Part shown: positions 34,974-45,379 of the stretch, piece by piece
Position numbering within the stretch: the first letter of the stretch is position 1
Layout of the letters: the number at the start of each line of letters is the position of its first letter
The notes under the pieces: model-generated
What the model saw: only the letters and a program-made list of their open reading frames with translations
The model's database searches: none
What the model was told of the DNA's origin: nothing
Source of the DNA: Reticulitermes speratus
Lineage: Eukaryota > Arthropoda > Insecta > Blattodea > Rhinotermitidae
Assembly (NCBI GenBank): GCA_021186555.1
Contig: JAJKFL010000013.1
Coordinates: 17,105,243-17,169,242 of the forward strand
Length of the DNA: 64,000 bases
Direction: 5' to 3'
Position numbers and translations under genes: made by a program

Positions 34974-35066
34974 AGTGCTACTCAGGACCTGTTCGAGCTG
35001 CTGGAGAGAGTTCAGAGCAGCCGGTTAGACGACCAGAGGTGTGTGCTGCCCCCTTACTTCACACAG
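34974..35066 (+). CDS. GoLoco-motif exon of a RAP1GAP/RapGAP1-like protein
   Basis: A 93-bp, phase 0-0 exon lies between TTTTGTTTCAG and CAG|GTAGGC. It starts SATQ and continues DLFELLERVQSSRLDDQRC, then VLPPYFTQ. This is a full GoLoco motif, including the DDQR triad whose arginine reaches into the nucleotide pocket of GDP-bound Galpha-i/o subunits in studied members. GoLoco motifs occur in RAP1GAP, LGN/Pins, RGS12/14 and PCP2. The single motif, the DLFE start and the RC-x-h-PP ending (human RAP1GAP has DLFEMIEKMQGSRMDEQRC then SFPP) favour RapGAP, with LGN/Pins as the alternative. GC-rich third positions fit selection. The GTPase-activating domain is not in the window as far as I can see. 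Confidence 0.72.
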
Positions 35067-35244
35067 GTAGGCAACCCACCAGTCACTTTCAGTCGCCCTC
35101 ATTCTTTATCCAAACAGCTGTCAAGACGCCAGATCTACAAACGCCTGTCTGTGCACATCGTGCATGTTTGAACGCCTGCTCACGTTACTCTTGACAATTT
35201 TGTGCTCTTATCCGGCTACAGCTGGAGTTGCGCTACACTTTTCA

Positions 35245-35485
35245 CAAAACTTAAGTTCCTGGAAAAACTAATAGTCATTCAGCCTATAAAGAAATTCCCT
35301 TCCTTTATGGAAGCTGGAAATTTGTCGTATTCGTAACAGCCCGCCATATGACTCTCGCCAAAACCTCTTGAAGGCATTCCAAAACCTCGTACCCCATTTC
35401 TTTACGATTTAGTGTTAATATTTCCCTCCCATTTACTCCTAGGTCTCGCAGTTTGTCTCCTTGAGAATTTCCGATTCTACGTTCT
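35245..35485 (-). mobile_element. LINE 3' fragment (decayed)
   Basis: The + strand reads CTGGAAAAACTAATAGTC, AAGAAATTCCCTTCCTTTAT, GTTAATATTTCCCTCCC and CTCCTAGGTCTCGCAG. This is the antisense face of the shared LINE end, so the sense strand is minus. Confidence 0.55.
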
Positions 35486-35914
35486 TCCCGACGACAGTCG
35501 CTTCAAATAAACAACCATATCAACATATATGGTGACATGGTGACCGGATATTGAAACCAGTGTGTGATCTGTGCGCATCTTGACAGCCTTGGAAACGGTT
35601 TTCTGCTGTTTATAGCTGCTTTAGGAGTAACGATCCTTGCCCAGGCAGTTAAGAATTTATTGTTACTGGAAATTATGCTTTACAACCTACCTTACGTCAA
35701 AGTTTTAAATATGCAGTATACGACTTGTGTCGTTACACTCGGAGATTCAGCGTGTGTCCTTCCATCTTCATTGAAAGCCGCTGCATACAGCACCCACATA
35801 GCAACGATTGAAAGCAGTGGCCTGTGGCAGCTTATTAAGATATATTATCTGTCTGTCAGTTTGGATTATGATTACTAACTTGTAAGCCAATTACCGCCGC
35901 AAGGAGTTTAGTAA

Positions 35915-36049
35915 GCGAACATCAGGAAGGCCTGATTCGCACTTAGGGACAGTCACATGCAGTCAAGAGCCGGCCATATGTTGTGGTTAAAATGTGATTA
36001 ATCATGTTTTAACCATAAGATTTTAAAAAGGGTACAAGTTGTACCTTTT
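35915..36049. repeat. Cluster of three palindromes
   Basis: Three imperfect palindromes lie within 135 bp: 35915-35940 (GCGAA-CA-TCAGG / CCTGATTCGC), 35984-36015 (TGGTTAAAA / TTTTAACCA around TGATTAATCA) and 36031-36045 (GGTACAAGTTGTACC). They lie about 100 bp upstream of the hammerhead-like motif at 36148 and may belong to the same element. Confidence 0.6.
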
Positions 36050-36147
36050 ATACATACATGGCATCAACCACGGAGCTTACTACAGACTGTGGAACCGTGT
36101 AAGTAATAGCTTATCACTGGCAATTGGTTTAAAACGTGGCACATTGC

Positions 36148-36189
36148 GCTCTCTGAAGACGGTACGCTTGTACTGAAACATGTCGGAGC
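36148..36189 (+). ncRNA. Hammerhead-ribozyme-like motif with canonical GTC site
   Basis: Stem I 5' arm GCTCT (36148-36152), core CTGAAGA (36153-36159, where position 7 can be any base), one extra C (36160), stem II GGTAC-GCTT-GTACT with a G-T closing pair, GAAA, palindromic ACATGT, C at the cleavage position, then stem I 3' arm GGAGC (36185-36189). GTC is the commonest natural hammerhead cleavage triplet. The helices differ in sequence from the copy at 28852 yet still pair, which is covariation. Confidence 0.6.
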
Positions 36190-36194
36190 TACGT

Positions 36195-37400
36195 GTTTAA
36201 CAATCATGTGTAACTAATAATGTGCATTTAGTTGGTGTAATAAATTGAATACATTGATCTAAAAACCTAAAAACAACCTCAAAATTTAAACAAGGTACTC
36301 TGGATTGGCACCAGTGATAAGGTTTTGTGTACACGGTGATGAAACTTTTGAGTTCCCTGATAAACCAGTCAAAATTTTGATTAACCGAGTGGCTGATAAG
36401 ATGCCCAGTGAACAGCTTTACAAACGTATATCCAGCTGTTTGTTAGTATCACACTTGTACGTTAATGCGAAATGCGCCTGTCAGCTGTCTTTAAATGTAA
36501 TTTCGGCCAGGACCGGCTCAAAGTTTTTGCCGCAATCCCCCCCCCCCCCGCCTTTCACGAGTAACCTCATATCCTTACGTTTACGAAGGAAGTACTTTAT
36601 TCCCGATTCCTTTTTCCCCAAAAATTTCCTCCCTAGGCGGCATAGTTCGCCTAGTGTGTTGAGCCGGCCCCGATCTTCGCTAGTATCATGTTATAATAGG
36701 AATGATGACGACACAAACTGTAATCAACTGCAGTACAGTATAGTACAAGCGACGCTGTAGGAGGTCATTAGAATATTATCCGTCTCCCTTAATTGCAGTG
36801 GGGACTATGATGTCACGTCTTATTATGTCCGTCATTTGTTTCACAAGGTTTTTGTAACGTTCACAGTATGACATAACACCCTATTTTGTCATAATGCCAA
36901 TATTTTCGTATTGCTTGGAGTACTTAGCTGACAGGTGATAACAGGAGTGTTTCTAAAGTTAATTTAGGCGGCACAGCTCCGAGATATATATTGGAGCAGT
37001 TCAAAAGAGAATATGGACGAAAGTTGTCGGATGATGGATTAGGGATAAGGGAGAAGTGATGGGTGAAACAAATGGAAAAGTTTGGGGTGTGGGTGGGGCG
37101 TAAGTCGTACAGTCTGCTCGTATTTGGCTGACAGTGTCCGATGGATCGCAACAGAGTGTCTTTGACAGGCGCGGCGAGTCGGACGGTGAAGAATTCTTTC
37201 GACTATTTGGTTTTATTTAAATTTAACGACCGAGGGGAAGTGAATCTGTGTCAGGTGAGACAAAAGATTTGAGCAGGTTACCTAAGTAAGTAACTCCATG
37301 AAGCAGGGTCCGTCTTTAGAAGTTGATCGTCCCTCGGCCCTGTAAGAATGTTTGTAGATGTTCAGTGGATCCTGTGCTAAATTACTTTAATGTGGTCCGC
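36195..37400. other. Unassigned DNA with a 13-base C run
   Basis: A homopolymer of 13 C at about 36537-36549. The frame 36305-36760 begins FCVHGDETFEFPDK and is open for 151 codons, but runs across the C tract and has no motif I recognise. Confidence 0.4.
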
Positions 37401-37404
37401 ATTT

Positions 37405-37545
37405 TCTCGCCTTATGTTTCTAAAGATCATTGTATGCTAATACCATCGTCATCTCTATGCCTAGGTCTTGTCAGTGGTCTTTTCCGTTGAGGTTTTCCAC
37501 GCCAACATTTTGTAGGCATTTTTTCGTTTCTTCCATTTGCACGTA
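37405..37545 (-). mobile_element. LINE 3' fragment (decayed)
   Basis: The + strand has ATGCCTAGGTCTTGTCAGTG, GGTCTTTTCCGTTGAGG and CGCCAACATTTTGTAGGCAT, matching the antisense LINE tail blocks (CCTAGGTCTTCCAGTAGTC, then CAGGTTTCC) seen at 50385-50690. Confidence 0.5.
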
Positions 37546-37689
37546 CTTTGTGCCTCGTGCCTCAACTCCATTGACATAATTATGCGAGCGGTATCGTGCG
37601 AAGATTACAGTCACCTGCCATTTTGTAGTACAATACAATGCTTTGTTATGTCAAAACATTTATCACTCAGTCTCATGTACTTTCGTCTG

Positions 37690-37930
37690 GTATCGTGGTT
37701 GGGACCGAGTTTAACCCAGTATACACATTTATGTCCCTTTTCTTGAAGATAAATTTTAATAGTTGCCCCTGTCTACCACTAGATCTCCTAAGCGGCGCGT
37801 TTGCTTCAGGATTTACGACCGAAGTTCTGTATTCGTTTTCTGTCTCATGTACGTTGTATGAATCTTATATATTTGACTACGCAGCTAGTGTTCGGTCAAT
37901 AGTACAAATTATGCTGCTTCTCATTATGTA
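37690..37930 (-). mobile_element. LINE 3' fragment (decayed)
   Basis: The + strand reads GGGACCGAGTTTAACCCAGT, TTTTAATAGTTGCCCC and TAGATCTCCTAAGCGG, a diverged second copy of the same LINE tail 150 bp after the first. Confidence 0.45.
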
Positions 37931-38059
37931 ATTTTATTTATCCTCGTGTCTGTTCCTCTTTCTTGTGTCCATGTATTCTCCTCAACACCCTATTCGTAAA
38001 CACAGCAAAATAAATACTCTTCAGAGAGTGGTAAAGTTTGCAGCTTTTGTGTCGTGGTC

Positions 38060-38206
38060 GGGGGGGGGGGGGATTGAACGCCAAATGCGTCTCTGCAGGA
38101 CGACTTAACTTCCCTCATGCCTTGAAGCTTTGAAGTGCGGGTGTTGTAGAAGTTGCATAGCATGTAGGCTGCACACATTTGTGTGCGTATGTATCGCTCT
38201 TATAAG

Positions 38207-38238
<32 letters not shown>
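38060..38238. repeat. G13 homopolymer and (TG)n microsatellite
   Basis: A run of 13 G at 38060-38072, then a (TG)n tract of about 31 bp at 38208-38238. Confidence 0.92.
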
Positions 38239-38240
<2 letters not shown>

Positions 38241-38606
38241 ATCAGCTTGGCTGTACTTAATTAGAAAGTAACTACTAGTGTTTACGCCGCTTTCGGTCGG
38301 TGTGAACTCACCGTCGGTTGGTGAGCCCACAGTGTCCAGTATTGCACGACATTTGGACTGAGCTGGCCGTCCCCAACTAGCCAGATGCCTATCGAACTGC
38401 TGGGTGACTAGAATTTCATAAGACAGTGTAGTAATAACCGGTGACTGTGATATTAATATTCACCGTTCCATGAGGTATGTTAACTGACAATTGGCTGTCT
38501 TCTGGCTAATTGAATGTGCGTCAGTCGAAAAGACGCCTGTTCCATTTCTATTTTACTCTTATCATTCCATTTCTCTTTATCTCTACCAACTAAACTATTG
38601 GTTTCA

Positions 38607-38905
38607 GGGGAGCCGGAGCAGCGTAGTTCGTATAGGGACTAGGCTACGGGCTGGACGGTCCGCGGTTGGAAGCCAGATAGGGCCAAGAGATTTTTCTCTT
38701 CTTCAAAACCTTCAGACCGGCTCTGTGGCCCACCCAGCCTCCTGCTAAATGGGTACCGGGGTCTTTCTTGGGGGTAAAGCGGCCCGGATGTGATGTTGAC
38801 CATTCACCTTCATCCAGCGCAGGGGTTAAGAATGAGTGGGTCTGTACCGCTGCTACCCCTATGTGCCTCCGTGGCGTGGACAGGGACAGCTTTGCTTTTT
38901 TTTAT
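38607..38905 (+). mobile_element. tRNA-derived SINE, second family
   Basis: tRNA-like head (GGAGCAGCGTAGTTCG, decayed B box GCGGTTGGAAGCC), then TTCTTCAAAACCTTCAGACC, GGGTACCGGGGTC, GGGGGTAAAGCGG and a GACCATTCACC segment, ending in a T-rich run after ACAGCTTTGC. No clear target-site duplication. Same family as 40437-40720. Confidence 0.75.
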
Positions 38906-38909
38906 AGTT

Positions 38910-40200
38910 GCTTAACCGATAAGAAATTACCCACTTTTAAAGAACACTGATGTTAATCTGGAACCTTTTCCTAGCCAGTTTGATCCATCCCACACCTGTG
39001 CATGTAAGCACGCCATATCTTTTAGGTTAGATTGTGCCATTATCCTCCCGTCTATCTTTAGAACTCCCGTGTGGGCTCTTCCCATGAGATATCCCGACAA
39101 AATGGTGTAGTCCGATATATTTATCATTTCCTCCATAGGTACATTAATCTTATTTTGATCGCCCGAGCAGTAGTCCCTATTACATCAAGAGCAGAAAACA
39201 TTGTATCAACGTCATAGGTCACGTAGCGTGCTGAGTCAGGATAGGTGGTTTCTAGCCGACATGAAACTTGGAACCCTCCCAAGTACCGACCACCACACTA
39301 CGCTGCGCCTAACACCAATTCGTGAAGGCGTGAAGGTAAAAAGCCAGCGATTCTTAATCGCGATACTAGTGGGAGGTGTGTGTTTGGCTCGGCATTTCGG
39401 CCGTTTTTCGCCCCGGCATGCATTTCCGTTGACCCATTAATAAGACGTTAGGCGGGCCTCAGAGCTTGTCTCGACGTGGGAACTTATGCCGATTGTTCAG
39501 CCCATAGGATTTGACACGACTGCTCGGACTAAATACGTTTCAGTTTTTGAATTTTTAAATTCTGAAGGAGCTGTTTTCACAATGTAAAATTCCTTCGAAT
39601 GTTTTTACCCAGAGAAAAGAAGAGAATATAAAAGAGTTTATACGACGAAGAGTAAATACAGTAATGTTTTGAAGGTCGTGAATCTAGAATTCTAGCTTTA
39701 AGTTCTCTTTAACTGACTTATATGGCAGTGGACAATGGCCATGTCATTTTTTTTCTTGACGGAAGAGCTGATGTGTACACACCCAGCTGCTGTCCTTGTG
39801 GGCCACGTGTTTACAGACGTCTGTTTGTGTCAGCAGCATTTGTTTTAGTTCGGTAATGACGACCGTTGCAAATTTGAAAATCAAGACGGCTCTGAATTCC
39901 TGCAGAATACTTGAGGGGGCAAGCTGCGCGTGTTATCCAGGCCTTGTGTGTAATTACGACAGCCGACAGTGTCTTAATGTTGCCGGCCCTGATAAACCCA
40001 CGCGCTTCCTCCCTCGGATTCTAAGCAAGGACAAACCTAAAAGTGTTTGGCTGTTTAGCGAGACATCAATAGCTCTGTCGGTACATTGGCTCCGTCCAGT
40101 AATGCATCACTGTTCGTATTCGGAGACGATACTTGCTGAGGTGGTAAAGAAGTGCCCAGTAGTTTACTCTCACTTCATTCCTCATTATTCTTTAAGTAAA
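38910..40200. other. Unassigned DNA
   Basis: No named repeat or exon. The frame 39796-40206 on + is 136 codons with a cysteine-rich middle (CACYPGLVCNYDSRQC) but no signal or splice support. Confidence 0.35.
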
Positions 40201-40206
40201 GTTTAA

Positions 40207-40432
40207 CCCTATAAAGCCCAGTGGTTACTATATGTACCGCCAGGTTTAACATTCACAAATTCTACGTTCTGACCACACAGTGTATTTATGTGTTTTGTGT
40301 GGATCTCAGAACAAACAGCGATTATTTCCCTATACAGCATTAACTGACTGTTTTTTGTAATCGAGACGGCATTATGGGTACTGCGCGGTACGAAGTGAAT
40401 CTTTATATACAATTCAGGTTTTCGTGGTCCTT
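40207..40432 (+). mobile_element. piggyBac-like left end (copy A)
   Basis: TTAA (40203-40206) is followed by CCCTATAAAGCCCAGTGGTT and about 200 bp that match a second copy at 43589-43795 block by block (GTGTATTTATGTGTTTTGTG, GGATCTCAGAA, ATTATTTCC). A TTAA target and CCC ends are typical of piggyBac-type elements. No opposite terminus or transposase is visible. Confidence 0.5.
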
Positions 40433-40436
40433 AACG

Positions 40437-40720
40437 ACCGGGATAGTGTAGTCGTTATAGCGAATCGCCACGGACTGGACGGTCCGGCTTTCGAACCCCG
40501 GTGGGGGGCGAGATTTTCCACACCCTACCAATTCGGCCCCGATGCCCACCCAGACTCCTATAGAGTGAGTACCGGGTCTCTTTCCCTGAGGTAAAGCGGC
40601 CGGGACGTGGCGTTGACCACCCACCCCTATCTACCGCCAGGGTTAAAGTAAGGGTGGGGTTTTACCTCCACTCACTCTCTGTGCCTTCGTTGCCTGTTAC
40701 GGGGAGAACTCTGCCTTTTT
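40437..40720 (+). mobile_element. tRNA-derived SINE, second family
   Basis: Head GGGATAGTGTAGTCGTTATA, a B-box-like GGCTTTCGAACCCC, then the family blocks CCTATAGAGTGAGTACCGGG, TGAGGTAAAGCGGCCGGG and GTTGACCACCCACC, with a final T run. It directly follows the piggyBac-like end. Confidence 0.78.
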
Positions 40721-41130
40721 TACCTTGCTTTCTTACAAGAGTAAATGTGACTATTACAGTCGTCTTGGATGTGACTTCTTTTTGTTTGTAGATGGGTAAT
40801 CATCAGCTTTTCGGAAAATGTGCTGCCTCCGTCTTCATGGTAGAAAATGTGGGGGTAGCCGTTGTCTGCAAAACATTGGTAACCCAAACACCACGGCATC
40901 ACATTCCAAAAGACCGTAATCTTCATTCTCTGATATCCTCAAACTATGCCTGGGTTTTGTTGGTCCTTCGCTCAGGACTCTTTCATTGACCAGAACATAT
41001 GCAACCATTACAGAGCTATACGGACTCATTTCAGTTGTAAGTTGCACAGTAGGCCTACTCTGCTGGAAAGACAAAACTAGAATGGATGTAGACAAATCCC
41101 ATGAGGTAGTACACAAAATCCCTAGCCGAC
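40720..41130 (-). mobile_element. FWDVTPCSLVD-type dispersed repeat
   Basis: The minus strand reads RISENEDYGLLECDAVVFGL in one frame and MKITVFWNVMPWCLGYQCF followed by YHEDGGSTFSEKL in another. The family face is MKIxVFWDVxPCSLV, then EDGGS. This is the longest of three copies here, with frameshifts between its blocks. Confidence 0.65.
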
Positions 41131-41307
41131 TTATTTCCACCTTATTAAGATTAATTGCTGTCCCTTTATACAGGATTCATTGCACGCTATATTATCAGAT
41201 TTTGTGTTGTCAGGCACGGCTTATGGGATAGCTATGTGGAGGAGTCAATTTATGACCCTGTGTAAAGTGGGCTTTGTAACAGGTAAAAAGGCCCGTGGTT
41301 TCATGTT

Positions 41308-41326
41308 TACGGTACGTTGTACAAAA
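41308..41326. repeat. 19-bp target-site duplication, left copy
   Basis: TACGGTACGTTGTACAAAA, repeated exactly at 41503-41521 on the other side of a truncated SINE. Confidence 0.88.
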
Positions 41327-41502
41327 AAGGTAACGCAATCCCATTACAGGCCTTGACAGGCCCTTAGGGCTCCAGGAGGTTGAGGCTCCCAGATTTTTAG
41401 ACAATCGGCACATGAAGGTGGTAAGGTTGTCAGCCGTACGCACCGGCCGCCTTTACCCCCAGGAAAGATTCCTGTTACTCATTTCTGTTAGAGGCTGAGT
41501 CG
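41327..41502 (-). mobile_element. 5'-truncated tRNA SINE (first family), 176 bp
   Basis: Carries the body of the SINE seen in full at 46044-46355 and 49628-49942 (GCAATCCCATTACAGGCC, CCAGGAGGTTGAGGCTCCC, GTGGTAAGGTTGTCAGCC), but stops at GAGGCTGAGTCG. The tRNA-like head with its A and B boxes is absent. Exact 19-bp duplications bracket it, so truncation happened during insertion rather than later. Confidence 0.88.
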
Positions 41503-41521
41503 TACGGTACGTTGTACAAAA
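41503..41521. repeat. 19-bp target-site duplication, right copy
   Basis: Exact copy of 41308-41326. Confidence 0.88.
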
Positions 41522-41524
41522 TAG

Positions 41525-42955
41525 TATTTAATGTCGCCAGAATTTGATTAGCTGTTTGTGACAGACTTAAAGAGTTCGTTTATAGACTTAAGTAAAGCTG
41601 TGTACCGTACAGATCAGTATGACCAAAAATCGAAATTGCCCGACAACATTTAATGAAGTCATATGTCGAATTAAAAAAAAAAATTCTGTCCAACGGTTTA
41701 CTCGTTGATATCAGGTAGCAGGCAGGCAATGTCGGACTTAAATCGCGCACATAAGATTTTTTATGCTTTGTAAAGAACTTCTAATAAGGCAGAGTAATAG
41801 AATAATTCGCATGGCATTTGTGAACTCGTGACCTGAGAATCAGCACTAAATAAGTGCCTTTTAATATACCTCGACGTCATCTGTGAGGTCCAATAAAAAC
41901 GATGCTGGCTGTATATATCGTACTAATTTGATCAAATTTAGAATTCTAAAGCTTGAAATACTGCTATAAGCCTACTTTGACCTTACAGGCTTTGATATTA
42001 ACAGTAGTGTATCGTGTAACACGTGTAAATGTGCTGGTTACGTAGGAACTTAGACGTAGCCCTATCTGCCAACAAACGGTATCGTAATTTCATTTCGAAA
42101 TCGCGATGTTTCTCCACCGCATTCTGTTTCTTCTCTTATCGTGTTTTACTCCTTTCTTACTGTTATGTCACGTCGACTTCTGCTGCAGTTATCTTTCTGT
42201 AATTTCATGTTATTTACAGACGAACGACTCTGCTGTTTCTTATTATTCACTAATAAATATTTGTACTACATTCTAACACGGGCACTACTTCCTTATATCA
42301 GAATGCATCGTATTATTTGTGGACGACATGTACGTGCATTTCTCATAAACGTGCCTTTAAGCTAAGGAAAGGAAGGCTAGAATTAGTTACCTTTTTCGGT
42401 CCCCTGAGGGAGAAAATTTTATTTCATGTTAATAGTTACTTTACACTTTTATAGTAGATGTATTAACCTACAGATGGCTGTTCTTCCTGAGTTTTTTCAC
42501 TGCTGTATCCCATTAGCATTATGACCATGTTCAAAAGGTCGCACTTCACTTTGAGGCTCTCTTTCCTGTCTGCAGTTCGTTACGTCCAGTCTGTACACTG
42601 TGCCGCAGAAGATGCCGGCTGCGCAGTAGAAATAAATGTTGCATGATGAGTGCTAAAGACGTAATTGTCTCCGTACTGTACGGTAGAGACGATAGTCCAA
42701 GAACCCAAGGATAAGATTTCGATCAGATAACTTACAATCTTGTTCTTTAAATGTTTAATTCAAGCGTGAAGCGAAAAACTGGGAAGTGGTTAACCAATGC
42801 ATGTTATTGTCAAGTCACAGCCTTGTTGTTCTTATTTTAGAGGCCACGTACGGCGTGCGGCTGCTCCAGAGGTCTTTTTGATTGCTGTCTTCCAAATTAT
42901 ATTCTTACACAAAGTATCGTAACCACCTCCTTGGTACAGAATATTTCTTAAGTTT
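41525..42955. other. Unassigned DNA
   Basis: No exon, SINE promoter or transposon end identified. Confidence 0.4.
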
Positions 42956-42959
42956 ATAG

Positions 42960-43130
42960 TTAGATTGTCAAGAAAATTCCCCCTCTTGGGGGACGCAGAA
43001 TGTTGTTTGTGAGCTCACGAAAGGACCTATCCTGAGCCAGTTTAATCATTTCACATACTTAAACGTTATTTCTTTAAACCCCGCTTTAATATTATCCTCC
43101 CCGCCGAAGCAGAGGTCCGTTGTAACATTT
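42960..43130 (-). mobile_element. LINE 3' fragment (decayed)
   Basis: The + strand reads AAGAAAATTCCCCCTCTTGG, GAAAGGACCTATCCTGAGCC, GCTTTAATATTATCCTCCCC and CAGAGGTCCG. This is the antisense face of the shared LINE end. Confidence 0.6.
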
Positions 43131-43588
43131 CATAATATGGTTTTTTTACTGTTAAAGGCTGTTAGCCGCAAACCCAAAACCTCACTTGGGAATCTCCCTT
43201 TTTCGGATGTCCGCAACATATTTGCCGTTACCCGCATTCCAGGCAGAGCGCCTGCTACGCTTGCAAGCTGAGGACTTGTCCTGCCTTAGTGACGAGGGAC
43301 CAGTTAAACTTAGCGTTGGTACAACGTTAGAGCAAGAGAACTTGAGTTACATGGTAGCAGCGTTAGGCAGAGTCAGTTATTGCAGTGCTACATTAATAAG
43401 TCTCTTCTTTCTCACGCCTTCCTCGTAGCATCTTCAGTTACGAAGAAGTTAAATAAGGGACTAGAGTAGCAGTCACGGTATTTGGGAGTACCCGATTCTG
43501 AACTATCCTAAGGCTTCTGATGATTCTGTCCACGCCTCTGCACACAAAAGTCAGTATACTACCTTTCGTTGATCTTTGAGCAATTTAG

Positions 43589-43795
43589 CCCGTTAAAGTC
43601 TAGTGGTTACTTTATGTACCACCAGGCTTTATAGTAAAAAATTGTACCTTCTACCCACTTAGTGTATTTATGTGTTTTGTACGGATCTCAGAAAAACAGG
43701 GATTATTTCCTTACCAAACATTAACTGAGACGGAGTGTGTTTACTGTGCGGTGCGAACTGAACGTTTAAATATAATTCCGTTTAAATTTCGTCTT
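43589..43795 (+). mobile_element. piggyBac-like left end (copy B)
   Basis: TTAG (43585-43588, a one-base change from TTAA) precedes CCCGTTAAAGTCTAGTGGTT. The following 200 bp align with copy A at 40207 in the same orientation, 3.4 kb apart. There is no opposite end. Confidence 0.48.
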
Positions 43796-44039
43796 CAGAG
43801 AGTCACAAACATGTCAAATGTACGTATCGTAAACTGGCGCCGAATTATATTAAATAGGAAAAATGGAAGAAGTGGAAGGAATAGAGCTACTGATGGGAAT
43901 TTTGCCTGGGAAGACGGTAGGCTACAGAGCTACGCAGAACTACACTCCGGACGGCCGGCAACCCACTGGAGGAGCAGTCGAAATTGTTACCCGAATCTGG
44001 TGCAGCTAAACCATCCGTCACAAAAACTACCGCCTCCTG

Positions 44040-44310
44040 AAGGCATGGAGAGAAGTGGAAGTATAGCTCCACGCACCTTTGTCCTCAGCACTAGATGTCA
44101 GCGGTTAGCTTCACGCTCCGGTCATTTTACCTCCGAGGAAATTTTTCCCGGCGCCCACCGAATAGGAAACTAGCTAATACCCCACAAGCGGTTTAGACGA
44201 TTTAGAGGAGCGATGAATGTCTTGTTCCTCTCTAGAATCGAACCCTGCTTCCTCAGTCGTCTGTCCCGTAGCTTGGTCACTACATATCGACTGGGCTTTC
44301 CCGTCTCCTT
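44040..44310 (-). mobile_element. tRNA-derived SINE, second family
   Basis: On the minus strand: head GTAGTGACCAAGCTACGGG, B box GGGTTCGATTCT (near 44230), then CCTATTCGGTGGGCGCCGGG, CTCGGAGGTAAAATGACCGG, GCGTGAAGCTAACCGC and GTGGAGCTATACTTCC. This is a near-complete copy. Confidence 0.72.
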
Positions 44311-44314
44311 CCAG

Positions 44315-45165
44315 ATGCTTATCTACTTACCATTCATGATCATCGTCCCATCTCATACAACATCTGCTGTTGTAACAAGAGTCTTTAAATCAAAGCGTAA
44401 ATGAAGTGTATCACAATATTAGTAGCCGTGATGTGAAGGAGGTGAACTTTCGAACATCACCCCATGACGTAATATCAGAGGTGGAAGTACGTTGTAAATT
44501 TGTGACGTGCTTTTGGAACGGGGCCAAATAACATGCAGCTTGCTTCGAAGTCTGTCATCCTTGAAAGCTGTGTTTGAGCGCTTGATGATTCGCAGTATTC
44601 ATGAAACAAAACGCATTAAATACACGCAGCTAATGGTGATTTACGGCGCGGACACTGCCGCTTGTTTATCAACCTGTGGTTCGCGAGTCGTCTGTCTCTA
44701 TATTTCTTTATACATTTTTTATTTCTTTCTTTACTTCTTTCTTCGCTTCCTTGTTTCTATTCGTCTTCAGCGGTCCGCACGTAATTTATGTAGATCACAC
44801 AAACCTGGTTTATATTTACTTTGCACGAGGTATAAAAGTTACAATTTTACAACTACACACATATTTCACGTTATCTTCAGCCACTACATAGTGTGTAATG
44901 AACATCATTAGGAATCGGTGTAATCGTAGGGATATTTGGTCGTCGGTTTGATTTTCGTTTCTGTGGAAACCAAAGGAAAATTTCAGTTACTAAAGATAGT
45001 GCCGCGAAATGTCCGGTAATAAAACCGACATTTGAATGGATGCTTAGTTGGTATTATCGTGCCGACCACTGCCGGGAGAAAAACTGCCTCTAAATCGCGT
45101 AGCAACACTGCTTGTTCTTAGAAATACGCACAAAAGTTTAGTCGGAGAATTTGACTGGAATAAAC
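44315..45165. other. Unassigned DNA
   Basis: Includes a short pyrimidine-rich run near 44690-44770. No exon or named element. Confidence 0.4.
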
Positions 45166-45169
45166 AAAT

Positions 45170-45375
45170 AGACCTCTAACTTGAGGGAAGGGTAATATTA
45201 AAACGGATTACAGAAATAGGGTGAGAGTATGTCTGTTGGATTCATTTTGCTCAGCGTATGGTCCAGTCACAGCCTGTTTTGAATACGGTAACGAAACCTC
45301 GATTTTCATAAAGGAAAAGGAATTTCTATATCAGCTGAGCGACTGTCAGGTTATCAAGTAACATTGTAGTCTGGA
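45170..45375 (+). mobile_element. LINE 3' fragment, sense strand plus
   Basis: The minus strand reads GATAACCTGACAGTCGCTCA, ATTCCTTTTCCTTTATGAAA, CGTTACCGTATTCAAAACAG and CCGTTTTAATATTACCC, which is the antisense face. The retrotransposon sense is +. Confidence 0.55.
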
Positions 45376-45379
45376 GTTG

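Noticed and set aside
36305-36760. 151-aa frame as a gene
   Set aside because: It runs through a 13-base C homopolymer and a decayed repeat region and has no recognisable domain.
39796-40206. Cysteine-bearing 136-aa frame as a secreted peptide
   Set aside because: No convincing signal peptide, no splice support, and it ends at a piggyBac-like terminus.
43243-43353. 111-bp phase-0 segment between TTCCAG and GTAGCA as an exon
   Set aside because: Splice-like borders and an open frame are present, but the peptide has no recognised homology and lies between repeats. Chance AG/GT borders are common.
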